Assembly (NCBI GenBank): GCA_947628485.1
Contig: CANRAA010000003.1
Location: forward strand, 1 to 41,888
DNA: 41,888 nucleotides
Direction of reading: 5' to 3'
Origin: an uncultured Bacilli bacterium
Lineage (GTDB): Bacteria; Bacillota_I; Bacilli_A; RF39; UBA660
Below are positions 1-8,760 of the stretch, piece after piece. The stretch's first letter is position 1; each line of letters opens with the position of its first letter. The notes below the pieces were generated by a model. It worked only from the letters and a program-made list of their open reading frames with translations. It did not search any database and had not been told where the DNA came from. A program made the translations under genes and the position numbers.

Positions 1-39
1 CTTTATTCATAGTAAAAATTGTTTACTTTATTTACTTTA

Positions 40-68
40 TAGACTTTTCGCTAGAAATTTAGTACAAT
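40..68 (+). promoter_or_regulatory. Predicted sigma-A promoter for the radical SAM operon
   Basis: A TAGACT -35-like box (40-45) and a TACAAT -10 box (63-68) are separated by 17 bp. The expected start is near 75, and a strong AGGAGGG ribosome site (89-95) follows. The -35 is only 4/6 consensus. Confidence 0.5.
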
Positions 69-99
69 AATTTTAGAAAGAATTCTTTAGGAGGGTTTT

Positions 100-1086
100 A
101 TGTTAAAGGAAGTCAAAATTGAGTTAACTAACAGATGTATGCGTAATTGTTTTCATTGTTCAAGTCGAGCAACAAATGATAAAAAATATATTGAGGAACT
201 TTCCTTTAATGATGTCGCCAGAATTATTCTTGAGGCCAAAGAAATGGGCGCCGAAAGTGTTGTTTTTACCGGTGGTGAACCTTTAATGTATAAACACTTA
301 GATTTACTTATTGGGTTAGCTAAGGGTTTAGATTTAAAAACAACTATCTATACTTTTGCTTATAAAACTAAAGAAAATTTAAGAAAATATCGCCATTTAA
401 TAAACGCTGGTTTAGATAAAATTATTTATTCACTAGCCGATAATCTTTCTTTAGAAGAAGATGTTTCCTATTATACTAATGAAGAATTTTTTGATAAAGT
501 ATTTAAAGATAATAATGGTAAGTTAGGTTTTCATTATGCTTTAAGTAAAGACTCTTTTAGGAGTTTTCCAAGAGTTTTAAATTATACAATGGATGCTTTT
601 AAAGATAAACCTTATTTTGATAAGGTAAGTATTTTAAGATTTGTTCCCCATGGTAAAGGCACTTTTGATATGGATTTAAGTAAAAAAGAACTTTTAGAGT
701 TAAAGAAATTTTATTTAAATAGTTTATTTCAAGATAAAATAAGACTAGGTTCACCTTGGAATATTTTAGGTATTTCTAATAGTCCTTGTGTTATTGGCGA
801 TGAAATAATGATTATTGGTTTTGATGGGGTGGCTTATCCTTGTGATTCGGTTAAATATTTTAAGAATTTAGGAGTAAGCGGCAATATTAAAGATAATAGT
901 TTATTAGAGTTATATAATTCCGAATATTTTAAAAGTTTAAGAGAGGTTCAAAAGGAGTCTAGTTGCAGTGGTTGTGAAAATTATGACATTTGTAAAAGTG
1001 GTTGTTTAGGACAAAAAATTATTGATAGTCCTTATAAATCATTAAAAAGAATAATAAGGGAAAAAGATCCAAAGTGTATGAGGTAA
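100..1086 (+). CDS. Radical SAM / SPASM-domain protein
   Basis: Predicted radical S-adenosylmethionine enzyme of 328 aa. The cluster motif CMRNCFHC places the three ligands at C13, C17 and C20, and a GGEP SAM-binding motif lies near residue 58. The C-terminal third has the SPASM cysteine pattern: one Cys before a G-D-G stretch, then YPC, then CSGC, DIC, SGC and a last KC. This would hold two auxiliary Fe-S clusters. SPASM enzymes usually modify peptides, but some act on other substrates and the sequence does not reveal this one. The AGGAGGG site 5 nt upstream fixes the start. The next gene begins 1 nt after the stop, so the two are co-transcribed and probably act together. It is not a viperin: the C-terminal cysteine set and overall layout differ. 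Family is confident, substrate unknown. Confidence 0.85.
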   Translation: MLKEVKIELTNRCMRNCFHCSSRATNDKKYIEELSFNDVARIILEAKEMGAESVVFTGGEPLMYKHLDLLIGLAKGLDLKTTIYTFAYKTKENLRKYRHLINAGLDKIIYSLADNLSLEEDVSYYTNEEFFDKVFKDNNGKLGFHYALSKDSFRSFPRVLNYTMDAFKDKPYFDKVSILRFVPHGKGTFDMDLSKKELLELKKFYLNSLFQDKIRLGSPWNILGISNSPCVIGDEIMIIGFDGVAYPCDSVKYFKNLGVSGNIKDNSLLELYNSEYFKSLREVQKESSCSGCENYDICKSGCLGQKIIDSPYKSLKRIIREKDPKCMR

Positions 1087-1087
1087 A

Positions 1088-2032
1088 ATGAAAGTAAGAG
1101 AGGAAGTTTATAATTTATATTGGTATTTTGCCTGGGAAAGGCAAAATATCTTTTGGAAGAAATTAAAAGGTGAGGCATCTCCTTGGACTGATGACCCCAT
1201 ATTAAGAGAATACAAATTTTGTAATAGTTACAGAGTAAATGATCGCGTTAGTCAATATCTTCTTAAGAATGTTATTTATAATGGGAAGAAATATCGTAAA
1301 GAAGATATGTTATTTCGCATTATTCTATTTAAATTATTTAATAAAGAAAGTACATGGGAATTATTAATAAATAATTTTCAAGATATAACTTTAGAAAGTT
1401 TTAAGATGGAAGAATATTCTAAAGTTTTAACTAAGGCTAAAAGTGAAGGGATAAAACTATATAATGATGCCTACATTAGTTGTGCCAATAAAGCCTTTGG
1501 TTATAACTTCAAACACGATAATCATTTAGCCTTACTTCATAAAATGTTTTTGGAAGATTTGGTGCAAGATAAAATAATTAAATGTAAAAGTATGGAAGAG
1601 GCCTTTAATATCTTAAGAAGTTATCCTTTAATAGGTAACTTTATGGCTTATCAATTAGTAACGGATATTAACTACAGTGAAGTAGTGGACTTTAGAGAAG
1701 ATGAATTTACGGTTGCGGGTCCGGGTTCTATAAGAGGCATAAGGAAGTGTTTTACCAGTAGAGATGGTTTAAGTTATGAAGATATTATTCGTTATATGTA
1801 TGAAAATCAAGATAGGGAATTTAAAAGATTAGGACTTAATTTTAAAAGAATTGGAAATCGTCCTTTAGAACTTATTGATTGCCAAAATATCTTTTGTGAA
1901 CTAGATAAATATTGTCGTGAAAAGTTACCAAATTTAAAATCTAACCGAGTTAAGATTAAAAAGAAATATGTTCCGAAAGAAGATAAGATAGAGTATATGT
2001 ATCCGCCAAAGTGGCAGATAGAAATAAAATAA
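1088..2032 (+). CDS. 5-hmdU DNA kinase helical-domain family protein (nucleotide kinase domain-containing protein)
   Basis: 314 aa. The N-terminus (WYFAWERQNIFWKKLKG, then PWTDDPILREYKF, then YRVNDRVSQYLL) and later blocks (IGNFMAYQ near 185, AGPGSIRGIRK near 205, LIDCQNIFCELDKY near 270) match what I recall of the HMUDK_hel family. That family was first described as the helical domain of phage 5-hydroxymethyldeoxyuridine DNA kinases and is found alone in many bacteria. No Walker A loop is visible, so this protein is unlikely to be a kinase by itself. The AGPGS-RGI block resembles a helix-hairpin-helix loop of base-flipping glycosylases, which suggests DNA or nucleobase binding. It starts 1 nt after the radical SAM gene, so a joint role in base or nucleotide modification is a reasonable inference. 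The family name is from memory; function is not established. Confidence 0.65.
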   Translation: MKVREEVYNLYWYFAWERQNIFWKKLKGEASPWTDDPILREYKFCNSYRVNDRVSQYLLKNVIYNGKKYRKEDMLFRIILFKLFNKESTWELLINNFQDITLESFKMEEYSKVLTKAKSEGIKLYNDAYISCANKAFGYNFKHDNHLALLHKMFLEDLVQDKIIKCKSMEEAFNILRSYPLIGNFMAYQLVTDINYSEVVDFREDEFTVAGPGSIRGIRKCFTSRDGLSYEDIIRYMYENQDREFKRLGLNFKRIGNRPLELIDCQNIFCELDKYCREKLPNLKSNRVKIKKKYVPKEDKIEYMYPPKWQIEIK

Positions 2033-2117
2033 TTTTAAATCATAAATTTTATGGCCATATTTCGCTTGCTAATCAGTACTTTATGTAGTAAAATACTTCT
2101 TCAAGAGGGGGATTTAA

Positions 2118-2657
2118 ATGAAAAATACCGAAAATAAAATAAATAAGACATTATATGAAATTGAAACAAAGGATTTAAGTTTTAAACAATTTGAACAATA
2201 TTATAATGAAATGACATCTTTATTAGCAAAGGGTTATTCTAAAGAGGCCTGTAACATGGGTTATTCTTTATATAATGCGAATGTTTTATTAGATACATAT
2301 GAAAAATTAGAAAAATTTGAAGAATACAAAGAAAAATTAGAAGTAATTGTGGGTGAACTGGCCCGAAAATATGTCGAAAAGACTGGGGCTAATATCCCTA
2401 AAATTTTTGAAGAAATGACCCAAAAAGTTCAAAATGATAGTTTGACTTTTAAAAAATATAATTATTATGTTAATCTTTTAATCGTAGCTCATATGATTAA
2501 ATTAGAGAATATCGATTATTTAGAAATTGCTAAAACTTTACAAAGTGTTAATGTTAAAGGTAATAATAGTTTTGATAATGTTTATTTATATGTTAAAAGT
2601 TTATTAATGCTGGAAAATTTCACTAATCGATTGTCTGTTAATGATAAAAGAAGATAA
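2118..2657 (+). CDS. Hypothetical helical protein
   Basis: 179 aa, not recognised. It is Lys/Glu/Leu rich, has no signal peptide or membrane segment, and is predicted almost entirely alpha-helical, with heptad-like stretches around residues 20-85. A GAGGGGG ribosome site lies 7 nt before the ATG. It sits alone between the radical SAM pair (85 nt upstream) and a terminator, so it may be a separate transcript or the last gene of that operon. No function proposed. Confidence 0.6.
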   Translation: MKNTENKINKTLYEIETKDLSFKQFEQYYNEMTSLLAKGYSKEACNMGYSLYNANVLLDTYEKLEKFEEYKEKLEVIVGELARKYVEKTGANIPKIFEEMTQKVQNDSLTFKKYNYYVNLLIVAHMIKLENIDYLEIAKTLQSVNVKGNNSFDNVYLYVKSLLMLENFTNRLSVNDKRR

Positions 2658-2664
2658 AGAAATA

Positions 2665-2697
2665 AATAGTTAACTTTTAGTAGTTAATTATTTTTTT
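2665..2697 (+). terminator. Rho-independent terminator
   Basis: A 10-bp stem (2665-2674 with 2683-2692, one G-U pair) and an 8-nt loop run into a T tract at 2691-2697, directly after the hypothetical gene. Confidence 0.75.
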
Positions 2698-2701
2698 CCA
2701 T

Positions 2702-2709
2702 TGTATAAT
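2702..2709 (+). promoter_or_regulatory. Extended -10 promoter of the ABC-F gene
   Basis: TGTATAAT is a consensus extended -10 box with no clear -35. It overlaps the TTG at 2701 that could otherwise be taken as a start codon. The real start is therefore the ATG at 2728, preceded by a GAGG ribosome site. Confidence 0.6.
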
Positions 2710-2727
2710 TATTTCTATGAGGTTGTT

Positions 2728-4593
2728 ATGAAGATAAATATTAAAAATGGAGCTGTAACTTTAGGAATTAATACCATTTTAGAAGAAGTAAATATTGATA
2801 TAAATGATCATGATAAAATAGCCATTGTCGGAAGAAATGGAGCGGGAAAAACAACTCTTTTAAGAGCCATTATTAATCCCTCGATGTTTGAAAAAGGCCT
2901 TGGCGAAGATGATTTTAACGTTACCATTATGGGTAAATTTAAGATTGGCTATTTAGAACAAATAACTTTTTCTAATGAAGATATTACTTTAATTGAAGAG
3001 GTTAAAAAAGTATTTAGTGATTTAATAAGTTTGGAATGTAGAATTAATAATTTAGTTGAAGAAATGAATAAAAAAAATTCTTCTAAAATTATTAAAGTAT
3101 ATACAGAATTAGTAGAAAACTATAAATTACAAGGTGGTTATTCTTATCAAAAAGAATATGAGTCTTTATTAAAGAAATTTGGCTTTAGCGAGGAAGACAA
3201 GGAAAAAAGGCTAAAAGAGTTTTCGGGTGGGGAAAGAACCAAAATTGCTTTTATTAAATTGTTACTATCCAAACCTGATTTATTAATACTTGATGAACCG
3301 ACTAACCACTTGGATATTAAAACCATTGAGGCTCTAGAAGATTATCTAAAGGATTATCCTAAAACTTTAATTATTGTTTCGCATGACCGGATGTTTTTAG
3401 ATAATATCGTCGATACGGTTTATGAAATAGATTATGGGAAGACTTATAAATATAAAGGTAATTATAGTAATTATGAAAAAGAGAAAAAGTTAAGATATGA
3501 AAAAACTTTAAAAGATTATGAATTTCAACAAAAAGAAATTAAAAGATTAAGAAGTATTTATGAAAGATTTAGATTTAAACCCACTAAAGCGAAGATGGCC
3601 TTAAGTAAATTAAAACAAATTGAAAGAATGGATTTAATTGAAAAACCCAGAAAAGAAGATTTAAAAACTTTTCAAACTAATTTAAAAGAAATAACTAAAT
3701 CTAGTCAAATGGTTATGAATTTAAAAGATTTAACAATTGGTTATTATAAAGAGCTTGCTACTTTAAATTTAGAAATCCTAAGAGGGGAAAAACTCGGCAT
3801 CATTGGGGAAAATGGGATTGGTAAATCCACTTTAATTAAAACTCTTGCGGGATTAGTTAAACCTTTAAAGGGGGATATTTTGTATGGTACTAATTTAAAA
3901 ATTGGCTATTTTGACCAAAATCTCGCTATGCAAAGTAACGATAATACGGTTATTGAAGAGTTTAGATGTGAACTACCTGATTTATCTTATGAAGAAGTGA
4001 GGAAGGCTTTAGGTTCTTTTCTTTTTAAAGATGATGATGTGGATAAAAAAATAAATGTTTTAAGTGGTGGTGAAAAAGTTCGGTTACAATTATGTAAAAT
4101 TTTCTATCATAAACCCAATGTTTTAATTTTAGATGAGCCTACTAATCACATGGATATAGTGGGGAAAGAACATTTAGAAGACATTTTAAAAGAATATACG
4201 GGAACTTTAATTTTTGTTACCCATGACCGGTATTTAGTCAAAAAGATTGCATCTAGTCTTTTAGTCTTTGAAAATAACGAAGTAAAATATTATCGTTATG
4301 GGTATCAAGAATACTTAGAAAAAAGGAAAGATGTAAAAGAAGAAGTAAGACCTCAAAAAGAGAAGGTAAAAGTAAACACTTATAATTTAAATAAAGAGAT
4401 AAAACAAATTGAAAAAGAAATAACCAAGAATGAAAAAGAATTAAAAGAACTAAAGGAAAGTCTTTATAAAGAAGATGTGTATTCTAATAATGATAAATTG
4501 AATATAGTAAACGGGAAAATTGAAGAATTAGAAAAAGTTATGGAAAACTTAAATAAAACTTGGGAAGAATTATTAACTAAAATGAGTGATTAA
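2728..4593 (+). CDS. ABC-F family ATPase (ribosome-associated)
   Basis: 621 aa from the ATG at 2728. It has two ABC ATPase domains and no membrane segments. Domain 1 has Walker A GRNGAGKT, signature FSGGER and Walker B LLILDEPTNHLD. Domain 2 has GENGIGKS, LSGGEK and VLILDEPTNHMD. The charged linker between them (about residues 235-300) is the P-site-tRNA-interaction-type linker of ABC-F proteins. The last ~80 residues are a Lys/Glu coiled coil, as in Uup/YdiF-type members. ABC-F proteins bind the ribosome and resolve stalled or antibiotic-bound complexes. The subfamily is not certain, and nothing local implies antibiotic resistance. It lies in its own transcription unit between a terminator and the next promoter. 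Confidence 0.9.
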   Translation: MKINIKNGAVTLGINTILEEVNIDINDHDKIAIVGRNGAGKTTLLRAIINPSMFEKGLGEDDFNVTIMGKFKIGYLEQITFSNEDITLIEEVKKVFSDLISLECRINNLVEEMNKKNSSKIIKVYTELVENYKLQGGYSYQKEYESLLKKFGFSEEDKEKRLKEFSGGERTKIAFIKLLLSKPDLLILDEPTNHLDIKTIEALEDYLKDYPKTLIIVSHDRMFLDNIVDTVYEIDYGKTYKYKGNYSNYEKEKKLRYEKTLKDYEFQQKEIKRLRSIYERFRFKPTKAKMALSKLKQIERMDLIEKPRKEDLKTFQTNLKEITKSSQMVMNLKDLTIGYYKELATLNLEILRGEKLGIIGENGIGKSTLIKTLAGLVKPLKGDILYGTNLKIGYFDQNLAMQSNDNTVIEEFRCELPDLSYEEVRKALGSFLFKDDDVDKKINVLSGGEKVRLQLCKIFYHKPNVLILDEPTNHMDIVGKEHLEDILKEYTGTLIFVTHDRYLVKKIASSLLVFENNEVKYYRYGYQEYLEKRKDVKEEVRPQKEKVKVNTYNLNKEIKQIEKEITKNEKELKELKESLYKEDVYSNNDKLNIVNGKIEELEKVMENLNKTWEELLTKMSD

Positions 4594-4617
4594 ATATGTA
4601 AATTAACATGATTTTAT

Positions 4618-4625
4618 GGTATTAT
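4618..4625 (+). promoter_or_regulatory. Extended -10 promoter of the YdcF gene
   Basis: TGGTATTAT-type extended -10 (TATTAT at 4620-4625), 17 nt before the start codon. No convincing -35 was found. Confidence 0.4.
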
Positions 4626-4642
4626 ATAAGCCGTGGTGAAAT

Positions 4643-5212
4643 ATGCAAAATGATACAATTGAAAAAATAACTGATTTTATATTTATGGGTAAAAAAATAG
4701 AAGAATTGGATTTTTATAATTTAGCGATTGTTTTAGGAAATAATTTATATGAAGAAACAGCTGAATGTTTAAAAGATTTAGTAAATTTAAATAAAATTGA
4801 TGCTACTTCCACTATTATTATTTCGGGAAAAAAAGGAACATTAAATAAAGATTTAGATGGAACAGAAGCGGAAATTATTTATCAAAAATTTTTAAAATAT
4901 AATTTAAATATCCCTTGTCTTTTAGAAAAAGAAGCTACCAATACCAAAGAGAATTTATTATTTAGTTTAAAATATTTAGAAGATATAAAGTCTTATCGAA
5001 AAATTTTATTAATTTGTAAATCATTTTTAGCTAGAAGAGCTTTTATGTGTGCTTATAATTTAGACTATCCAATTGATAGTATTGATATCATTGGGGTGGA
5101 AAAAGAATTTGGTAAAGATAATTGGTTTACTAATGCTTTATCTCGCAAAAGAGTATTAGCGGAATTAGAAAGAATTAGTCTTTATACTGAAAAAGGAGAT
5201 TTAAAGTTATAG
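4643..5212 (+). CDS. YdcF/DUF218 family protein
   Basis: 189 aa, cytosolic, with no signal peptide. It shows the DUF218 (ElyC/SanA/YdcF) fold features: a strand with AIVLGNNLYEE near residue 29, IIISGKKG near 55, a central EKEATNTKENL block near 102 (the conserved E-x-x-x-T-x-E-N region), then a KILLICKSFLARRAF strand-helix, the place of the usual V-T-S-x-x-H-x-x-R-A. Family members are proposed to bind adenosylated ligands, and some act in envelope homeostasis; the substrate here is unknown. The GGTG ribosome site is weak. The next operon follows 34 nt downstream. Confidence 0.8.
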   Translation: MQNDTIEKITDFIFMGKKIEELDFYNLAIVLGNNLYEETAECLKDLVNLNKIDATSTIIISGKKGTLNKDLDGTEAEIIYQKFLKYNLNIPCLLEKEATNTKENLLFSLKYLEDIKSYRKILLICKSFLARRAFMCAYNLDYPIDSIDIIGVEKEFGKDNWFTNALSRKRVLAELERISLYTEKGDLKL

Positions 5213-5246
5213 AAATTTGTGTTATTATAGAAGTTGGTGATGATAC

Positions 5247-6173
5247 ATGAAAATTGGGATACCAAGAGCATTTTTATATTATAAATATCATGTTTTATGG
5301 GAAACGTTTTTTGACGAACTAGGTATTGAATATGTGGTAAGTCCCAAAACGAATAAAGATATTATTAAAAGAGGCGAAATGCATGCCATGGATGAGTCAT
5401 GTTTATCTAGTAAGATTTTTACGGGACATGTTGATTATTTAATTGATAAATGTGATTATATTTTTATTCCCAGAGTAGCATCCCTAGGGGCTCATAAAGA
5501 TATTGTTTGTTCAAAGTTTCAAGCCATTTATGATGTTATTAATAATATTTATCGAGAAAAGAACTTAAAAATATTATATTATAGTATTGATATTTTAAAT
5601 AAAGATACGGAACTTAAAGCTTTTCTTAAGATGGGTAAGTTTTTAGGTAAAAAAAAGGTGCAAGTTTTAAAGGCTTATTATATAGCCAAACAAGCCGAAA
5701 AGACCGCCAAAATGATTGAAATAAACAATCAAAATAATTTACTTAAAAATGATAAATTAAAAATATTAATTGTTTCGCATCCTTATAATATTTATGATGA
5801 ATATGTAGGTAAGCCCATTACTGATACTTTAAAAGATTTAGGAAGTGAGCCTATTTTAGCGTGTGTTGTTGATGAGAAAAAAGCGAGAGAAAAAGCCAAA
5901 AAGATTAGTGCCACTTTACCTTGGACTTTTAATAAAGAATTAGTCGGAGCCATTTCTTTATACTTTGATAAAGTTGATGGAATTATTTTAGCTTCCTCTT
6001 TTCCTTGTGGGCCAGACTCTTTAGTTAATGAAATGATTGTCAGAAAGATTAAAGGAAAACCCATTATTAATTTAGTTTTAGATGGTCAAGAAGGAACAGC
6101 GGGACTAGAAACAAGACTAGAGAGTTTTGTGGATATTTTAAATTTACAAAAAGAAGGTGGCATTCATGAGTAA
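5247..6173 (+). CDS. DUF2229 acyl-CoA dehydratase activase-related protein
   Basis: 308 aa. The N-terminus (MKIGIPRAFLYYKYHVLW, then a Cys in MDESCLSSKIFTGH) is diagnostic for the DUF2229 / CoA-substrate-specific activase-related family. A second half with FPCGPDSLVNEM and LDGQEGTAGLETRLESF is typical of the paired HgdB-like lobes. Two other genes of the same functional group follow with overlaps (6166 and 7233), and together they correspond to segments of the long fused proteins found in many anaerobes. The fused family resembles 2-hydroxyglutaryl-CoA dehydratase component B plus activator, but its physiological substrate is not established. Start: GGTGAT upstream of the ATG. Confidence 0.85.
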   Translation: MKIGIPRAFLYYKYHVLWETFFDELGIEYVVSPKTNKDIIKRGEMHAMDESCLSSKIFTGHVDYLIDKCDYIFIPRVASLGAHKDIVCSKFQAIYDVINNIYREKNLKILYYSIDILNKDTELKAFLKMGKFLGKKKVQVLKAYYIAKQAEKTAKMIEINNQNNLLKNDKLKILIVSHPYNIYDEYVGKPITDTLKDLGSEPILACVVDEKKAREKAKKISATLPWTFNKELVGAISLYFDKVDGIILASSFPCGPDSLVNEMIVRKIKGKPIINLVLDGQEGTAGLETRLESFVDILNLQKEGGIHE

Positions 6174-7236
6174 AGTAAAAGTTAATTTCCCTCGTTTTGG
6201 TTCTTATAATGTAGCCGTAAGACATATTATTGTAAATGGTTTAGGTGTTGATTATGTTGATGCCCCACCCATTACAAAGAAAACTTTAGAAATTGGGGCT
6301 AAATATTCTCCCGATTTTGTTTGTACCCCTTTTAAATATCAATTAGGAGGTTACATCGAAGCCATTGAAGCTGGAGCCAATACTTTAATTCAAGTGGGTG
6401 GAGCTTGTCGTTTAAATTACTATGGAGAACTACATGAACAAATATTAAAAGATTTAGGTTATGAGGTCCGATTTGTCAATATGGCTAACGCTGATTTTTC
6501 GAAGCCTTTAACTTTTTATGAAGAATTTAAAAAGATTAAACCGAGTGTTAATTTAAAAAAGATAACAAGTGCGGTCTTACTCGCCGTTAAAATGGTGGAA
6601 GTTATCGATAAAGTAGAAGATTACATTAGAGAGAATGTTGGTTTTGAAGTTGTGAATGGTAGTTTTGAAAAATTACATAAAGAATTTTTAGAGGACTTAA
6701 AAGAAGTTAATGATAAAAAAGAATTAAATTTAATAGCGAAACTTTATATGAGTAAACTAAAAAGAGTGGAAACTAACAAACCGAAAAATCCTTTAAGAGT
6801 CGGTATTGTTGGCGAATATTACACCATCATGGACGAATATAGCAATCATTATATGGAAAAGGAACTCGCTAAAAAAGGGATAATTATTGAAAGATGGATG
6901 AATGTATCGAATAGTATTTTTCATAATTATGTGAAAGAAATTAAGCAAAGTATTAAAAATTATGCGAAATATGATATGGGAGCCACTTCCATGTATACGA
7001 TTAAAAAAGCTTTAGACTATGCTAAAGATAATTTTGATGGTATTATTCATGTTAAAAGTTTTGGGTGTACTCCCGAGATTGATACGATGCCTGTTTTAGA
7101 AAGAATTAGTGAAGACTATAAAATACCAATTATTTATTTTAGTTTTGATACCCAAACTAGTGATGTTGGTATTAATACGAGAATTGAGGCCTTCTACGAT
7201 ATGATAATGATGAGAAAGGAAAAAAAGATAAAATGA
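6166..7236 (+). CDS. HgdB-like 2-hydroxyacyl-CoA dehydratase component family protein
   Basis: 356 aa from the ATG at 6166; the GTG at 6157 is less likely because the AAGGTGG ribosome site overlaps it. It begins KVNFPRFGSYNVA, and Cys residues in DFVCTPFKYQLGG, QVGGACRLNYYGE and KSFGCTPEIDTMPVLERI are the likely Fe-S ligands or active-site thiols, as in COG3581-type proteins. It overlaps the upstream gene by 8 bp and the activase by 4 bp (ATGA), which implies translational coupling and probable complex formation. It ends in TGA, good evidence that this genome uses the standard code. The reaction is not known; ATP-driven one-electron reduction of an acyl substrate is the family theme. Confidence 0.85.
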   Translation: MSKVKVNFPRFGSYNVAVRHIIVNGLGVDYVDAPPITKKTLEIGAKYSPDFVCTPFKYQLGGYIEAIEAGANTLIQVGGACRLNYYGELHEQILKDLGYEVRFVNMANADFSKPLTFYEEFKKIKPSVNLKKITSAVLLAVKMVEVIDKVEDYIRENVGFEVVNGSFEKLHKEFLEDLKEVNDKKELNLIAKLYMSKLKRVETNKPKNPLRVGIVGEYYTIMDEYSNHYMEKELAKKGIIIERWMNVSNSIFHNYVKEIKQSIKNYAKYDMGATSMYTIKKALDYAKDNFDGIIHVKSFGCTPEIDTMPVLERISEDYKIPIIYFSFDTQTSDVGINTRIEAFYDMIMMRKEKKIK

Positions 7237-8192
7237 AGAAAGCATATATGGGTGTAGATATTGGATCAATATCTACCAAAGGAATAATTATAGATGAAGA
7301 TAATAAAATACTAGCTAGTGAATATATATGGACGGAAGGAGACCCAATCGGGGCGGTTAAAAGATTAATAAGTATTTTAAAAGGACAATTTAATGAGAAA
7401 AAATATAAAGTAGTGGGAGTAGGAACGACAGGTTCCGCTCGTAAATTAATCGGCGTTATCCTAGGAGCCAACATTGTTAAAAATGAAATAACGGCTCATG
7501 CCATTGGAACTTTATCATTATATCCTGATGTCCATACCATTTTTGAAATTGGAGGCCAAGACTCTAAAATAATTATTATTGACCATGGTATTGTTACCGA
7601 TTATGCCATGAATACTTTATGTGCGGCTGGAACAGGATCATTTTTATCTAGTCAATCGAAAAGATTAGGTCTTGAAGTTGAAGAATTTGGGGAAATGGCT
7701 TTAAAGAGTAAGAATCCCACTAATATTGCGGCCCGTTGTACAGTTTTTGCCGAAAGTGATTTAGTTCATAAAGTCCAAATTGGTCATAAAAAAGAAGATA
7801 TAATTGCGGGACTTTGTAAGGCTGTTGTTAATAACTATTTAAATAATGTTGGTAAAGGTAAAAAGATTAGTGCTCCAATAGTATTCCAAGGCGGAGTATC
7901 TAAAAATGTCGGAGTTATTAAAGCCTTTGAAGAAGCTACTGGCGAAAAAATTATCGTGGACCCTAATTCCCATTTAATGGGAGCTCTAGGAGTAGCCATT
8001 CTATCTAAAAAAGCTCCGGAGGTAAGTTTTGATTTTAATATTGAAGATGTTACTTTTGAAACTAAAGGTATTGAATGCAAAGGATGTGCCAATAATTGTG
8101 AGAGAATTTGCGTTTATAAAGATGGAAAACTTATTGATGCTTGGGGTAATAAATGTGATAAAGGGGCTATTAAAGTTAAGGCAGGTGTGTAA
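7233..8192 (+). CDS. Acyl-CoA dehydratase activase (HgdC/BadF-BadG family ATPase)
   Basis: 319 aa ASKHA-fold ATPase. It has phosphate-1 motif GVDIGSISTKG (residues 7-17), GVGTTGSAR near 62, EIGGQDSK near 105, and the two cysteines that bind the dimer-bridging [4Fe-4S] cluster in HgdC-type activators: C130 in LCAAGTGSFL and C169 in AARCTVFAESD. The family couples ATP hydrolysis to electron delivery to its partner. Unlike plain HgdC it has a C-terminal tail with further cysteines (CKGCANNCERIC, then WGNKC), which is characteristic of the activase lobe of the long fused proteins and may bind another cluster. It overlaps the HgdB-like gene by 4 bp and the HD gene by 1 bp. Confidence 0.9.
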   Translation: MKKAYMGVDIGSISTKGIIIDEDNKILASEYIWTEGDPIGAVKRLISILKGQFNEKKYKVVGVGTTGSARKLIGVILGANIVKNEITAHAIGTLSLYPDVHTIFEIGGQDSKIIIIDHGIVTDYAMNTLCAAGTGSFLSSQSKRLGLEVEEFGEMALKSKNPTNIAARCTVFAESDLVHKVQIGHKKEDIIAGLCKAVVNNYLNNVGKGKKISAPIVFQGGVSKNVGVIKAFEEATGEKIIVDPNSHLMGALGVAILSKKAPEVSFDFNIEDVTFETKGIECKGCANNCERICVYKDGKLIDAWGNKCDKGAIKVKAGV

Positions 8193-8749
8193 TGAAAGAT
8201 ATTATAAATTTTTATACAAAGTTTGTTGAATTAGAAAATGTTTTAAGAAAAGGCTGGTTAATGCGTAGGGTTCCTGTAGATAGAAAAGAAAGCGATGCTG
8301 ACCACACCTTACAAACTATACTTCTAGCTAATTTAATTATAAAAAGATATGATATTAAAGAATTATCTATAGAAAAAGTTATGGAGATGCTTTTAATTCA
8401 TGAAATAGGAGAAATTGTTATTGGTGATATATCAATGATTGAACCTGATTATATAGAAAAAAAGAAAAAAGAAATTACAGCAGTTAATGAAATTCTAAAG
8501 TTATTAGATGAAAAATTAGCGAATTATTATTTTTCTTTATGGCAAGAATTTGAGGCCCAAGAGACTAATGAGGCTCAATTTTGCTATTTTATTGATAAAT
8601 ATGATGCGGTAATTAAAGCAAAATTTTACGATGATAAGTTTAATAAGAACGAGTATTTACAAGAATTTTATAATCATGCTCTAGAAAATTTAAAGAAAAA
8701 TAATAATATATACTTAAAATATTTCAGCATCGATACAAAAATAAAATAA
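8192..8749 (+). CDS. HD-domain hydrolase (YfbR/COG1896-like)
   Basis: 185 aa. The metal-binding HD signature is visible: RRVPVDRKESDADHTLQT (first His/Asp pair near residue 38), then LLIHEIGEIVIGD near 69 and a later FIDKYDAV. These place it with HD-type 5'-deoxynucleotidases and related YfbR-like phosphohydrolases (HD_3). It starts on the last base of the activase stop (TAATG), so it is translated with the dehydratase-activase operon. Whether it serves that system metabolically or is only co-transcribed cannot be told. A terminator follows. Substrate unknown. Confidence 0.8.
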   Translation: MKDIINFYTKFVELENVLRKGWLMRRVPVDRKESDADHTLQTILLANLIIKRYDIKELSIEKVMEMLLIHEIGEIVIGDISMIEPDYIEKKKKEITAVNEILKLLDEKLANYYFSLWQEFEAQETNEAQFCYFIDKYDAVIKAKFYDDKFNKNEYLQEFYNHALENLKKNNNIYLKYFSIDTKIK

Positions 8750-8760
8750 TTAAATTAAAA

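Noticed and set aside
100-1086. Prokaryotic viperin
   Set aside because: The SPASM-type C-terminal cysteine set (seven Cys) and overall length do not fit viperin, although the neighbouring nucleotide-kinase-type name is suggestive.
7233-7236. TGA read as tryptophan, as in mycoplasmas
   Set aside because: The HgdB-like gene ends in TGA in an ATGA overlap, and tryptophans are encoded by TGG throughout.
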